A stretch of 64,000 bases of DNA from JACPDH01 sp041671505 (GTDB lineage: Bacteria; Acidobacteriota; Thermoanaerobaculia; Gp7-AA8), in assembly GCA_041671505.1 (NCBI GenBank), contig JBAZBK010000017.1, positions 82,499-146,498 on the forward strand, given 5' to 3'. The first letter of the stretch is position 1, and each line of letters starts with the position of its first letter. A program made the position numbers and the translations under genes. Shown here one piece after another: positions 19,118 through 28,032 of this stretch. The notes under the pieces were generated by a model that worked only from the letters and a program-made list of their open reading frames with translations, ran no database searches and was not told the DNA's origin.

Positions 19118-19420
19118 TCAACCGTTGAGCTCCGTGACCTCGTCGACGTTCACCGTGTTCCTGAGCCGATAGAGCTGGATGATGATCGCGAGGCCGACTG
19201 CCGCCTCGCCCGCCGCGATGGTGATGATGAAGACGGGGAAGACCTGCCCCTCGAGCGACGAGAAGCGCTGCGAGAAGGCGACGAGGTTGATGTTCACGGC
19301 GTTGAGCATCAGCTCGAGGCACATGAGCACCGTGATCATGTTGCGCCGCACCGTGACGCCGACCAGGCCGACGGTGAACATCAGCGCGCTCAGCAGCAGG
19401 AATGCCGTAGTGCTAGGCAC
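19118..19420 (-). CDS. nuoK: NADH-quinone oxidoreductase subunit K
   Basis: 100 residues, three helices. The two buried glutamates of the family are in LMCLELMLNAVNINLV and ITIAAGEAAVGLAIII. It overlaps nuoJ by 8 bases. Confidence 0.96.
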   Translation of the reverse strand: MPSTTAFLLLSALMFTVGLVGVTVRRNMITVLMCLELMLNAVNINLVAFSQRFSSLEGQVFPVFIITIAAGEAAVGLAIIIQLYRLRNTVNVDEVTELNG

Positions 19421-20102
19421 CGATCACCTCCTTGAGGCGCTCTTCGTCGTGCACCTTCTTCGCGATGAAGTCGGGGATCGCCTCTTCTTCCGAGGCGTGC
19501 AGGTCGCGCTTGCCGATCACGATCGCGCCGATCATGCCGACCAGAAGGAACAGTGACGCGACTTCGAACGGCACCAGGTAGTCGCGGTAGAGCGCCATGC
19601 CGACCGCCTCGGCGTTGCCCACCACTTCGCGGGTCACCGTCTCGGTCTGCACCGTCGCGCCGTTCGCGTCGACCACCGGCGTCGTCTTGACCATCGTCGC
19701 GGTCTTCAGGTTGTCGGGATCGTTCACCGTGGGCGCCCACTTCCCCGAGCCGAGGATGATCGCGAGGATCATGAAGAGCATGATCCCCATCAGCACGCCG
19801 ACGAGCGATCCGGTGGTGAACTTCTGCTCCTGAGGCAGCGTCTTGACGTTGATCAGCATGACCACGAAGAGGAACAGGACCATGATGCCGCCCGCATAGA
19901 CGAGCACCTGGACCGCACCGACGAACTCCGCGCCCATCGACACGAAGAGGATCGCCACACAGAGGAACGTGAGCAGAAGGAAGAGTGCCGAGTGCACAGG
20001 ATTGCGCATCGACACGACGAGAATCGAGCTGGCCAGGGCGACGGCACCGACGATCACGAAGAGCGCCAGCGACATCCCTGTCAGCATCAGCGGGTCGGTC
20101 AC
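19413..20102 (-). CDS. nuoJ: NADH-quinone oxidoreductase subunit J
   Basis: 229 residues from GTG 20102, which overlaps the nuoI stop (GTGA). Five helices are visible, with the conserved VQVLVYAGGIMVLFLFVVML segment. A polar loop of about 45 residues between the last two helices (VNDPDNLKTATMVKTT onward) is longer than in E. coli. A longer in-frame reading upstream lies inside nuoI and is discounted. Confidence 0.94.
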   Translation of the reverse strand: MTDPLMLTGMSLALFVIVGAVALASSILVVSMRNPVHSALFLLLTFLCVAILFVSMGAEFVGAVQVLVYAGGIMVLFLFVVMLINVKTLPQEQKFTTGSLVGVLMGIMLFMILAIILGSGKWAPTVNDPDNLKTATMVKTTPVVDANGATVQTETVTREVVGNAEAVGMALYRDYLVPFEVASLFLLVGMIGAIVIGKRDLHASEEEAIPDFIAKKVHDEERLKEVIGA

Positions 20103-20647
20103 TTCGTACCCCCTCCTGCCGGAAGCTTCTTCTCGTCGGAGATCCCGTGCTCCTCGGCGATCTCCTCGAGCGTCGCGTACTCCGGCCGCCCTTCCCAGTA
20201 CTCGAGCTGCTGCATGTTCATGTAGAGCTCGTTCCGGTCGTACGAGGTGAGCTCGTACGTTCCCGTCGTCAGCCAGATCGACTTCGGCTTCGTCGGGCAG
20301 GCCTCTTCGCAAAGGCCGCAGAACATGCAGCGCTTCACGTCGATGTCGTACCGTTCCAGGACTTTGATCTTCTTCTTCTTGCCGTCGACCTCACGCATCT
20401 CGTCGCCGACGTCGATGTAGATGATGTCGATCGGGCACGACAACGCGCAGATCTTGCACGCGATGCAGCGCTCGTACGAGAAGCGGAACATGCCGCGGAA
20501 CTTGTCGGCCGTCGGGAGGCGATGCTCCGGATACTCGACCGTCACCTTCTTCCGGAAGAGCTCACGGAACGTCGTCCGGAGCCCGATGAACATATCGAGA
20601 AGCAGGATCCGGTCGGTCCACTTCGTCTTCTGTGCTTCGACCAGCAT
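20099..20647 (-). CDS. nuoI: NADH-quinone oxidoreductase subunit I, 2x[4Fe-4S]
   Basis: 182 residues. Two ferredoxin motifs bind clusters N6a and N6b: CIACKICALSCP and CMFCGLCEEACP. The ATG at 20647 shares its A with the nuoH stop (TAATG). The protein passes electrons toward NuoB, and being complete it argues that a peripheral-arm electron donor exists even though nuoEFG are not here. Confidence 0.96.
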   Translation of the reverse strand: MLVEAQKTKWTDRILLLDMFIGLRTTFRELFRKKVTVEYPEHRLPTADKFRGMFRFSYERCIACKICALSCPIDIIYIDVGDEMREVDGKKKKIKVLERYDIDVKRCMFCGLCEEACPTKPKSIWLTTGTYELTSYDRNELYMNMQQLEYWEGRPEYATLEEIAEEHGISDEKKLPAGGGTK

Positions 20648-21732
20648 TACGCTCCTCCGTTCCGAACGAGCAGGACCACGATCGCCGTCACGACGATGTT
20701 CACGAGCGCCAGGGGAATCATCCACTTCCAACCAAGCTCCATGAGCTGGTCGAAGCGATAGCGCGGGAAGGTCCCGCGGAACCAGATGTAAAGGATCATG
20801 AAGAACGCGACCTTCGCCGCGAAGATCAGGAAGCCGAGCGCCAGCCCTGCCCACCCCATCGCCTGCATCGCGGTCGTCGTCAGGCCGTGCCCGCCGATCG
20901 CCAGCGTCCAGCCGCCGAAGAAGAGGATCACGATGAGGCACGCGTTGACGAGCATCGACGCGTACTCGGCGAGGAAGAAGAATGCGAACTTCATCCCCGA
21001 GTACTCGGTGTGGAAGCCGGCCACGAGCTCCGACTCCGCCTCGGGCAGGTCGAACGGCGCGCGGTTCACTTCCGCCGTCATCGCGACGAGGAAGATGAAG
21101 CAGCCGACCAGCTGCGGCAGCACGTTCCAGACGCCGAGCTCCTGGCGGTGGACGATCTCGACCAGGCTCAGGCTTCCCGTCAGCATCAGCACGCCGACGA
21201 TCGAGAGGCCGAACGGCACCTCGTACGAGACCATCTGCGCCGCCGAGCGGAGGCCGCCTAACAGCGAGAACTTGTTGTTCGAAGCCCAGCCGCCGAGGAT
21301 GATGCCGTACACGCCCGTCGACGTCAGAGCGAGGACCAGCAGCAGGCCGACGTTGACGTCGGTGATCGCGAAGGCCGGCGGCGGGCCGAACGGGATCAGG
21401 CAGAAGACGAGAAACGCCGGGATGATCGGCAGCATCGGCGCGATGAAGTACGCCGCCTTCTGCGCCCCCGCCGGAACGATGTCTTCCTTCAGCAGGAGCT
21501 TGATCGGGTCGGCGACGAACTGCAGGATTCCTTGCGGGCCGACGCGGTTGGGGCCGAGGCGCGCCTGCATGAAGCCGAGCACGCGACGCTCGACCAGCGT
21601 CGTGAAGGCGACGATGCCCATGATGATCGCGAAGGCGATCACGAACTTGATCGTCGGCCAGATCAGCCAGGTCACGATCGGCTCCGGAATCGAGCCGAAC
21701 ATCGATGCGAGAACCGGGAGCGACGCGCTCAT
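20647..21732 (-). CDS. nuoH: NADH-quinone oxidoreductase subunit H
   Basis: 361 residues, eight helices. It contains ERRVLGFMQARLGPNRVGPQG and EVNRAPFDLPEAESELVAGFHTEYSG, the conserved quinone-chamber and E-channel loops. It overlaps nuoD in an ATGA junction. Confidence 0.97.
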   Translation of the reverse strand: MSASLPVLASMFGSIPEPIVTWLIWPTIKFVIAFAIIMGIVAFTTLVERRVLGFMQARLGPNRVGPQGILQFVADPIKLLLKEDIVPAGAQKAAYFIAPMLPIIPAFLVFCLIPFGPPPAFAITDVNVGLLLVLALTSTGVYGIILGGWASNNKFSLLGGLRSAAQMVSYEVPFGLSIVGVLMLTGSLSLVEIVHRQELGVWNVLPQLVGCFIFLVAMTAEVNRAPFDLPEAESELVAGFHTEYSGMKFAFFFLAEYASMLVNACLIVILFFGGWTLAIGGHGLTTTAMQAMGWAGLALGFLIFAAKVAFFMILYIWFRGTFPRYRFDQLMELGWKWMIPLALVNIVVTAIVVLLVRNGGA

Positions 21733-22856
21733 CGGTCGACCTCCCCCAGGACGATGTCGATCGTCCCGATGACGGCAACCATGTCGGCGACGAGATGACC
21801 CTTCACGAGGTCAGGAAGTGCCGAGAGGTTGACGAACGACGGAGGCCGCACGTGGCAGCGGTACGCGTTCTGGTTCTTTCCATCGCTGATGATGTAGTAG
21901 CCGAGCTCCCCCTTCGGGCACTCGACCGAGAAGTACGCCTCACCCTCCGGCGGACGGATGACCCGGGAGACTTTCGCCTTGAGGTCCCCTTCCTTCGTGT
22001 CGGCGATCATCGTGATGCACTGCTCGAGGATCTTCTTCGACTGCCTCATCTCTTCCATGCGGCAGAGATAGCGGTCGTACGTGTCGCCGTTGCGGCCGAT
22101 GGGGATCTCGAACTTGAGCTCGGAGTAGACCTCGTACGGGAAAGCGCGGCGGATGTCCCACTCCACGCCCGATCCGCGGAGCGGCGGGCCGGTGAGGCCC
22201 CAGTCGATCGCATCCTCGGGGGTGATCACTCCGATGCCGACCGTCCGCTTGCGCCAGATCCGGTTCATCGTCAGCAGCGACTCGTACTCGTCGAGCGCCG
22301 CGTCGAAGATGCCGAGGAAGTCGTTGAGCTTCTGAATCCACGCCGCGTTGATGTCGTCCTGCTGTCCGCCGATCCGCATGCAATTCAGCGTGAGGCGGGC
22401 TCCGCAGTAGTCCTCGAACAGGTCGAGGATCAATTCGCGCTCGCGGAAGGTGTAGAAGAAGGGGGTCATCGCGCCGAGGTCGATCGCGTGCGTCGCGAGC
22501 CAGAGAAGGTGCGACGAGATGCGCTGGAGCTCGGCAAGCATCACGCGGATCAGCTTCGCGCGGCGCGGGATCTGGTCGGTGATGCCGAGAAGCTTCTCGA
22601 CGGCGCCGACGAATCCCTGGTTATTGGTCGCGGAGGCGACGTAGTCCATCCGATCGGTGTGCGGAACGCACTGCGGATAGTTCATCGCTTCGAAGAGTTT
22701 CTCGGTGCCGCGGTGGAGATAGCCGATGATCGGCTTCGCGTCGACGATGCGCTCGCCGTCGATCTTCACCATGACCCGCAGTACCCCGTGAGTCGACGGG
22801 TGCTGCGGCCCGAAACTGATCTCCATCTCGTGGAGATTGAGCATCGTCTGCGTCAT
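21729..22856 (-). CDS. nuoD: NADH-quinone oxidoreductase subunit D
   Basis: 375 residues, not fused to NuoC. It carries FGPQHPSTHGVLR, the HRG motif (His48-Arg49) next to the quinone site, SHLLWLATHAIDLGAMTPFFY and the C-terminal DIVLGEVDR. Arg49 corresponds to Arg85 of bovine NDUFS2, the residue dimethylated by NDUFAF7, and a NDUFAF7/MidA homologue is encoded just upstream of nuoA. Confidence 0.97.
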   Translation of the reverse strand: MTQTMLNLHEMEISFGPQHPSTHGVLRVMVKIDGERIVDAKPIIGYLHRGTEKLFEAMNYPQCVPHTDRMDYVASATNNQGFVGAVEKLLGITDQIPRRAKLIRVMLAELQRISSHLLWLATHAIDLGAMTPFFYTFRERELILDLFEDYCGARLTLNCMRIGGQQDDINAAWIQKLNDFLGIFDAALDEYESLLTMNRIWRKRTVGIGVITPEDAIDWGLTGPPLRGSGVEWDIRRAFPYEVYSELKFEIPIGRNGDTYDRYLCRMEEMRQSKKILEQCITMIADTKEGDLKAKVSRVIRPPEGEAYFSVECPKGELGYYIISDGKNQNAYRCHVRPPSFVNLSALPDLVKGHLVADMVAVIGTIDIVLGEVDR

Positions 22857-22882
22857 GAGTCCTTCCGATGCGCGGCCCGCCG

Positions 22883-23620
22883 TCAGGCGTCCGCCTTCCC
22901 CTCGTCACTGCCCTGCGGCGCTTCGACCTGCTTCGCTTCCGGTACCTCGCCCTTCGGCGAGCGACCGTACGGGATCGCGGGGCCATCCCAGATGTTGACG
23001 TCGCCGTGCGCTTTGCCGGTCGAGCCGGGCTTCGGACCGCCGCCGGGAGGGAAGACCTCCGGATAGATCCGCGCCCCGGTGTCGATGCCGCGGATCGGGA
23101 AGTCCTTCCGGAGCGGATAGCCGTTGAATCCTTCCCACATCAGGATCCGCTCGAGCATCGGGTGCCCGGTGAACGGGATCCCGTACATGTCGAACGTCTC
23201 GCGCTCGTGCCAGTTCGCCGTCTTCCAGACGCCCGTCACCGAGGGAACGCTGACCCCGTCGGCGATGAAGACCTTGAGGCGGATGCGGACGTTCTGCTTG
23301 AACGAGTAGAGGAGGTAGTTGACGCAGAAGCGCTCGCCGGCGTGCGCCGGAAACGTCGAGTAGTCGGAGCCGCAGAGGTCGACGAGATATGTGAAGCCGT
23401 GAGCCTTGAAGGCTCGGCAGACGTCGACGATCGATTCGGGCGAGACGTAGAGTGAGATCTCGCCGAACTGTTCCTTCGCATGAAGGAACGCTCCCGGCAT
23501 CGCCGCGGTCACCGGGGCGACGATCAGGTCGGCAAGGACCTCGTCCTTCGTCTTCGCCGGCGGCGCCGCGGGCGCGGGCGCAGGTTTCGCGGCAGGTTTC
23601 TGTTCCTGTTCGTCGGCCAT
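22883..23620 (-). CDS. nuoC: NADH-quinone oxidoreductase subunit C
   Basis: 245 residues. The family signature WHERETFDMYGIPFTGHPML and the RILMWEGFNGYPLRKDFPIRG segment are intact. It has an Ala/Pro/Lys-rich N-terminal extension (residues 5-25) and an unconserved acidic C-terminal tail, making it longer than most stand-alone NuoC proteins. Confidence 0.96.
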   Translation of the reverse strand: MADEQEQKPAAKPAPAPAAPPAKTKDEVLADLIVAPVTAAMPGAFLHAKEQFGEISLYVSPESIVDVCRAFKAHGFTYLVDLCGSDYSTFPAHAGERFCVNYLLYSFKQNVRIRLKVFIADGVSVPSVTGVWKTANWHERETFDMYGIPFTGHPMLERILMWEGFNGYPLRKDFPIRGIDTGARIYPEVFPPGGGPKPGSTGKAHGDVNIWDGPAIPYGRSPKGEVPEAKQVEAPQGSDEGKADA

Positions 23621-23628
23621 CGTTCGCC

Positions 23629-24240
23629 TCAGGCTTCCGTCTTCTCGTCAGAGGATCCGGCGGCGAGCTGCGCGGCCTGCTCGGCGCGAAGCGCCGGGCC
23701 GGTGTGCGCCGGCCGCTCGGACGGCGCAAGCTGCTGGCGCGCGAAGTCGTACGCCGCGCCTCCCTTGCGGATCACGTGCATCTTGTCGATCTTCTTCTGG
23801 AGCTCCATGAGCCCCCAGAGAAGAGCCTCGGGGCGCGGCGGGCAGCCGGGAACGTAGACGTCGACCGGAATGACGCGGTCGACACCCTGCGTGACCGCGT
23901 ACGTGTCGTACGGACCGCCGCAGGTCGCGCAGGAGCCCATTGCCAGGACCCACTTCGGCTCCGGCATCTGGTCCCATAGGCGCTTGACGATCGGCGCCAT
24001 CTTCTCGGTCACCGTGCCGGCGACGATCATCAGATCGGCCTGGCGCGGCGTCGCGCGAAAGACTTCGGCGCCGAATCGCGCCATGTCGTACCGCGGATCG
24101 AGGACGGCCATCATCTCGATCGCGCAGCACGCAAGGCCGAACTGCATCGGCCAGATCGACGACTTCCGCGCCCAGTTGAAGATCTTGTCGACCGACGTCG
24201 TGAGGACGTTCGGCTCGAATCGGTTCTCCATCAGACCCAT
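23629..24240 (-). CDS. nuoB: NADH-quinone oxidoreductase subunit B
   Basis: 203 residues from ATG 24240; an in-frame ATG at 24231 that overlaps the nuoA stop (TGATG) is an equally good start. Cluster N2 ligands are visible: the tandem cysteines in GLACCAIEMM, the cysteine in GSCATCGG and the one in VPGCPPRPE. An Ala-rich tail of about 40 residues follows the conserved core. Confidence 0.96.
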   Translation of the reverse strand: MGLMENRFEPNVLTTSVDKIFNWARKSSIWPMQFGLACCAIEMMAVLDPRYDMARFGAEVFRATPRQADLMIVAGTVTEKMAPIVKRLWDQMPEPKWVLAMGSCATCGGPYDTYAVTQGVDRVIPVDVYVPGCPPRPEALLWGLMELQKKIDKMHVIRKGGAAYDFARQQLAPSERPAHTGPALRAEQAAQLAAGSSDEKTEA

Positions 24241-24590
24241 GTGAGAACCTTCCTCTTCCATGCGTAGAAGTAGCCGACGAGCAGAATCGCGATGAAGACC
24301 GCCATCTCGATCGCGCCGAACCATCCGAGTTGCTCGAGGCGGATCGCCCACGGGAACAGGAAGATGGTCTCGACGTCGAAGATGATGAACAGCACCGCGA
24401 CAAGGAAGTACCGGACCGAGAACCGGTGGTCGAACGCCACCGATGCCGGCTCGACGCCGCACTCGTACGGCTCGAGCTTGACCTTCGACGGCCTGCTCGC
24501 GCGAACGAGCGGGGCAATCAGAAAGATCGTCAGTACAGGTACCGACAGAACGATGAGAAATGCGATGAGGAGTATCGAGTAATTTGCCAA
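24231..24590 (-). CDS. nuoA: NADH-quinone oxidoreductase subunit A
   Basis: 119 residues, three helices, with the ND3-type loop KLEPYECGVEP and FLVAVLFIIFDVETIFLFPW. It starts with TTG at 24590, with GGAG 8 bases upstream. First gene of the nuo run; the subunits of the NADH-oxidising module (E, F, G) are absent from the cluster. Confidence 0.95.
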   Translation of the reverse strand: MANYSILLIAFLIVLSVPVLTIFLIAPLVRASRPSKVKLEPYECGVEPASVAFDHRFSVRYFLVAVLFIIFDVETIFLFPWAIRLEQLGWFGAIEMAVFIAILLVGYFYAWKRKVLTWV

Positions 24591-24608
24591 GGCCCAAACT
24601 CCGCGCAG

Positions 24609-24614
24609 ATTCTA
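24609..24614 (-). promoter_or_regulatory. Possible -10 box TAGAAT for nuoA
   Basis: TAGAAT lies 18 bases before the nuoA TTG, in the 73-base gap to midA. No convincing -35 is present, so nuo may also be read through from midA. Confidence 0.3.
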
Positions 24615-24663
24615 TTCAGGGGAAACCGTTACACCATTGACGGACATCACATCACTTTGGGAA

Positions 24664-25773
24664 TCAGATTTTGAACTTCTGGAAGCTCCACCCCTCCCCG
24701 GGGACCCCTTTGCCCTGCACCAGCACCCTGATCTCGTCCCCGATCCCGTCGGGAAGGACGAGTCGGCGGGCGTTTTCGCGTAAAACCTGAGTCTGGAGCG
24801 CCACCAGCAGCTCCCGTTCCTCCAGGGGGGCGAACAAGGGGTGGTCGGTGATGCCGATCGAAAGGAGAAAGCGGGCCTGGCGGGTGAAAACGAGCGTGGA
24901 GAAGCCCGTTTCGGCGCCGGCGCGCTCGAGGTCGTCGAAATTCACGTGCGCGGTCAGGTCCTGGCGACCCGGATCGGCGAACAGGTCGCGATGGACCTCG
25001 TGTCCGCGGTAGGCGGCCGCGGTTCCGTACATCCGGATCCGCGGATCGAAAAGCTGTTTCGTCGGAAAGCCGTAATCGAACGTAACGACGAGTCCGCGTT
25101 CGATCCGCTCGCAGATGTCGCGGTACGCCTCTCCCCACTCCGCCGTGACGTCGGCAAACTGTCCGACGCGGAGCTCGACATCAAGCCGGGCGAAATAGGC
25201 GTCGAGCCCGGGAGGAGCAGGCGTCTCGCACCACTCGAGCCTCCCCTCTTCGAGCCTGACGCCGAGCTCGCGCAACCCGTCTTCACGGCGCACGACGCGG
25301 GAGTAGGGAATCGCGTCGAAGAGCTCGTTCGAAACGACCAGCGTCGTCGCGTCACGCGGTATCGCGTCAAGGGAGGTGGCGAACGTGATCCGGGGCCCGT
25401 CTCGCAGCGCGGCAGGCACGAACGAGAGGCTCCGGTCGATGCCGAAGTAACGCGGCCCCACGCCGCACGAATCGGCGATCGCATGGATGAGGCTGCCGTC
25501 GCCGCAGCCGATGTCGACGATCGCGACGGGCGCCCCCTCCGCGCGGGCCGCGAGCTCGCGCGCGAGCCGGCCTAACGCCCAGCCGAACGTCGGAGAGATC
25601 GCCGGCGAGGTGATGTAATCGGCGTGACGCGCCCGCGATCCCGATCCGCCGGTGTAGTAGCCCCCTTCGGGATGGTAGAGGCAGAGCTCGACATACTCGC
25701 GGAAGGTGATGTCGCGCTCGCGCAGAACGCTCGTCAGAAACGCGGGAGGCTCGCCGGCGCGCGAAGCGGTCAT
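24664..25773 (-). CDS. midA: SAM-dependent protein-arginine methyltransferase, MidA/NDUFAF7 family
   Basis: 369 residues from ATG 25773. The family hallmarks are all present: FREYVELCLYHPEGGYY, DYITSPAISPTFGWALGR, the SAM-binding VDIGCGDGS at about 86-94 and NELFDAIPYSR. Eukaryotic NDUFAF7 dimethylates an arginine of the complex I NDUFS2 subunit during assembly. Here the gene lies directly upstream of nuoA on the same strand, which makes NuoD Arg49 the obvious candidate substrate. TAGAGT 7 bases before the ATG predicts a leaderless mRNA. The specific substrate is inference. Confidence 0.9.
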   Translation of the reverse strand: MTASRAGEPPAFLTSVLRERDITFREYVELCLYHPEGGYYTGGSGSRARHADYITSPAISPTFGWALGRLARELAARAEGAPVAIVDIGCGDGSLIHAIADSCGVGPRYFGIDRSLSFVPAALRDGPRITFATSLDAIPRDATTLVVSNELFDAIPYSRVVRREDGLRELGVRLEEGRLEWCETPAPPGLDAYFARLDVELRVGQFADVTAEWGEAYRDICERIERGLVVTFDYGFPTKQLFDPRIRMYGTAAAYRGHEVHRDLFADPGRQDLTAHVNFDDLERAGAETGFSTLVFTRQARFLLSIGITDHPLFAPLEERELLVALQTQVLRENARRLVLPDGIGDEIRVLVQGKGVPGEGWSFQKFKI

Positions 25774-25780
25774 CGGCGAC

Positions 25781-25786
25781 ACTCTA
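25781..25786 (-). promoter_or_regulatory. Putative -10 box TAGAGT, leaderless midA start
   Basis: TAGAGT is followed by 7 bases and then ATG 25773, with no ribosome site. An upstream in-frame GTG at 25782 overlaps this box and is therefore unlikely to be the start. Confidence 0.45.
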
Positions 25787-25969
25787 CCGCACGTCGCCTG
25801 AGCGATATGTGAGGGATGCCACCTCGCATCCGGCCCGAGCGGAGCGCGGTCTACATCTGGTGGCGCGGCGGCGCAGAACGCCCCCGATTCGGGCTTCGCG
25901 CTCTACCCACGGTAGAAAATTTGCCATTCCTCGGACACCGAGGGAACCTCGGGGTCAGGAGGAACGACC

Positions 25970-26170
25970 ATGGGAAACGCTGAACAGAAGGCACGTATCG
26001 AAGCGATGAAGAAAGAGATCGAACGGCGCGGAGGATTTGTCGGCTCGCTCTCGCCGGTATCGGACGACGTACTGGAGATCTTCCTTCGCGACATCATCGA
26101 CTGCCCCGACTGCGCCGGCGAGGTGGACGATCCGTTCGTGCCGCGACGGCGCGGCGGACACGGGCACTGA
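25970..26170 (+). CDS. Small CxxC protein, function unknown
   Basis: 66 residues with a strong ribosome site (AGGAGG 7 bases upstream of the ATG). The N-terminal half is a charged helix (NAEQKARIEAMKKEIERRGG). The C-terminal half carries a single DCPDC motif and ends HGH. One CxxC is not enough for a tetracysteine zinc site unless the protein dimerises or the terminal histidines join in. I recognise no family. It is isolated between two minus-strand genes. Confidence 0.6.
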   Translation: MGNAEQKARIEAMKKEIERRGGFVGSLSPVSDDVLEIFLRDIIDCPDCAGEVDDPFVPRRRGGHGH

Positions 26171-26214
26171 CGGAGCTCCGTCCGCTCGTCGTGTCTCCGC
26201 TCGCGCGGACGGAT

Positions 26215-27279
26215 CTACTTCGCCCCGAGATCCTCGGCGATCCACGCGCGGATCAACTCCACCGCTTCGCTGTCGACGACGGCAGTGCCGAGCGGAGGCA
26301 TCTGCGACGACGGACGGCGTGAGCTCATCCGATAGACGAGGGCGCTCGCCTGCGGCGCGCCGGGCGCGATTCGGCGCGAGCCGTCGTGGTCCGAACCCGG
26401 GACGACGAACTGTCCTGCCACGTCGATCGAGGTGGCCAGCGCCGGGTCGACGCCCATCGAGCTGAGACCGATCTCGTGCTGCAGGAAGAGCCCCAGCCCG
26501 GCGAGCGGCCCGCGCGAGTTGTGGCAGCTTCCGCAGTTCGCCGAGAGGTAGCCGAGCACCGCGCGCTCGCGCGGCGAGCGAGCTTCGATTCGCGGCGGGT
26601 TCTCGACCAGGTCGGGGCGGCGCGGGTAGAGCAACCCGAACTTCTCGAGCCTGCTGATCGTCAGCGACGTCGCCTGGAGCGGCTTCCGATGCGGCGCGAG
26701 AAGGTCGCGCTCGTCCGAAAGCTGCAGCGCGTTGAATCCGAGCACGGGCGTTCCGCCCGACTCGTGGCACGAGCGGCACTCGGCCTGGCTCGGAATCGAG
26801 TGCCGGGCCCCGCCGCCGATCTCGGCGTGATTGCGGATCCCGACCTCCGGAGCGAGGAACGCCTCGTCCTGCGCGTCGTTCCAGACGTACGAGGCGAACA
26901 CCCATTGATCGGCGCGCGCGCGCCAGAGCATGCGCGTCTCGACCTTCTTCCCTCCGAACGCAAACTCCTTCCAGAGCTTCGTGCCGACCGGGAAGATCCA
27001 GCCATCCGTGTTGCGTACGTCGATCGTGGCGCCGTCGGGAAGCCTGATCCAGCGCGCCTTGTCGGCGCCGTCGGTCCAGAGCGGGTACTGAGGCTCGAAC
27101 GAAAGATTGCGCGGCGCGATCGTCTCGTTCGTGATGTCGCTGTAGAGCCCCGTCTCCGAGAGTCTCTCGGGAGCGCGAACTGGGGCGGGACGACCCGATC
27201 CGTCAGCGCGACCGACTCCTGCATGGAGCGCCGCGGCGGCAATCAGCGCTGCTGCAATCAAGTTCGATCGTTTGCTCAC
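26215..27279 (-). CDS. Periplasmic diheme c-type cytochrome, SO2930/HNE_0200-like
   Basis: 354 residues from GTG 27279, with AAGGA about 9 bases upstream. A signal peptide covers residues 1-24. Two heme-binding motifs, CRSCH and CGSCH, are about 95 residues apart. The FPVGTKLWKEFAFGGKKVETRM segment and the WNDAQDEA segment match a family of proteobacterial diheme proteins of unknown role (SO2930-like, recognised from memory). It follows another cytochrome gene in the same direction, with a REP-like palindrome between them. A longer in-frame reading would translate that palindrome and is rejected. Confidence 0.75.
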   Translation of the reverse strand: MSKRSNLIAAALIAAAALHAGVGRADGSGRPAPVRAPERLSETGLYSDITNETIAPRNLSFEPQYPLWTDGADKARWIRLPDGATIDVRNTDGWIFPVGTKLWKEFAFGGKKVETRMLWRARADQWVFASYVWNDAQDEAFLAPEVGIRNHAEIGGGARHSIPSQAECRSCHESGGTPVLGFNALQLSDERDLLAPHRKPLQATSLTISRLEKFGLLYPRRPDLVENPPRIEARSPRERAVLGYLSANCGSCHNSRGPLAGLGLFLQHEIGLSSMGVDPALATSIDVAGQFVVPGSDHDGSRRIAPGAPQASALVYRMSSRRPSSQMPPLGTAVVDSEAVELIRAWIAEDLGAK

Positions 27280-27325
27280 GGTGTTCGTTCCTTTCCGGTC
27301 GGGAGTTGACTGAGCGTTCGTTTCG

Positions 27326-27436
27326 TGTGGCGCAGGCACTCCTGCCTGCGCGTCGCCCCGCGGCGCGGGGCGACCGATCGTCGCGGGAACCGGGCGGCGC
27401 GTTGCGCCGCGCGCAGGCAGGAGTGCCTGCGCCACA
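27326..27436. repeat. REP-like palindrome, GTGGCGCAGG family, copy 2
   Basis: 111 bp with the same outer arms as the copy at 13391-13502 and an even better match between its own arms. It lies between two cytochrome c genes of one apparent operon. The centre (GGGGCGACCGATCGTCGCGG region) differs from copy 1. Confidence 0.85.
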
Positions 27437-27480
27437 TCAGCCGGCCCCCGGACGATCATCGCCATCGGTCGTGCCTCTCC

Positions 27481-28032
27481 TTACTTCGCGGCAGCCGGCT
27501 CGATCGGCTGCGGGACCTTGTTCTTCACCGGCGGAAGCGACTTCAGGTAGGCGAAGATCGCCTTGATGTCCTCGTCGTGCGCGGCGCCGATCATGAACCA
27601 CGGCATCGGCGGGAGGATCGGCCGGCCCATGCCGAGGTGACGGCCTGTCTTCATCGTGTCGATGAACTGCTTCTCGCTCCACTTGCCGAGGCCGGTCTCC
27701 GGATCGGGAGTCAGGTTCGCGGTGAAGCTCACGCCCCACGGGCCGGCCCACGCCGTGTTGGTCCCCGAGACGACGGTGACCCACGGTCCCTCCGGAAGAG
27801 CGGGCGGCGGCGGCATGACGAGCGACTCGGGATGTCCCGTGAGCATCCGCGACATGTCGGGCTCCGGGCCGTTCGCGCCCATCTTGAGCGGCGTGTGGCA
27901 GTCGTTGCAGCCCATGGTGCTCACCAGGTACTTGCCACGCTCCACCTGGGCGTTCGGCTTGTTTGCCTCTCCGAAGGCGGAGAAGGCGGCCATCAGTACG
28001 GCGATCGAGATCAACAGCGTCCGGTGTTTCAT
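27481..28032 (-). CDS. Monoheme c-type cytochrome, periplasmic
   Basis: 183 residues from ATG 28032, preceded by GAGGAG. There is a signal peptide (KHRTLLISIAVLMAAFSAFG) and one heme motif CNDCH near residue 47. MPWFMIGAAHDEDIKAIFAYLKSLPP near residue 160 supplies the distal methionine and the class I C-terminal helix. The TANLTPDPETGLGKWSE segment is typical of cytochrome subunits of membrane dehydrogenases. No dehydrogenase gene adjoins it; the partner may be the diheme protein downstream. Confidence 0.85.
   Translation of the reverse strand: MKHRTLLISIAVLMAAFSAFGEANKPNAQVERGKYLVSTMGCNDCHTPLKMGANGPEPDMSRMLTGHPESLVMPPPPALPEGPWVTVVSGTNTAWAGPWGVSFTANLTPDPETGLGKWSEKQFIDTMKTGRHLGMGRPILPPMPWFMIGAAHDEDIKAIFAYLKSLPPVKNKVPQPIEPAAAK

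Noticed and set aside
27280..27465. Extended N-terminus of the diheme cytochrome
   Set aside because: It would translate the REP-like palindrome; the GTG at 27279 has a ribosome site and begins a proper signal peptide.
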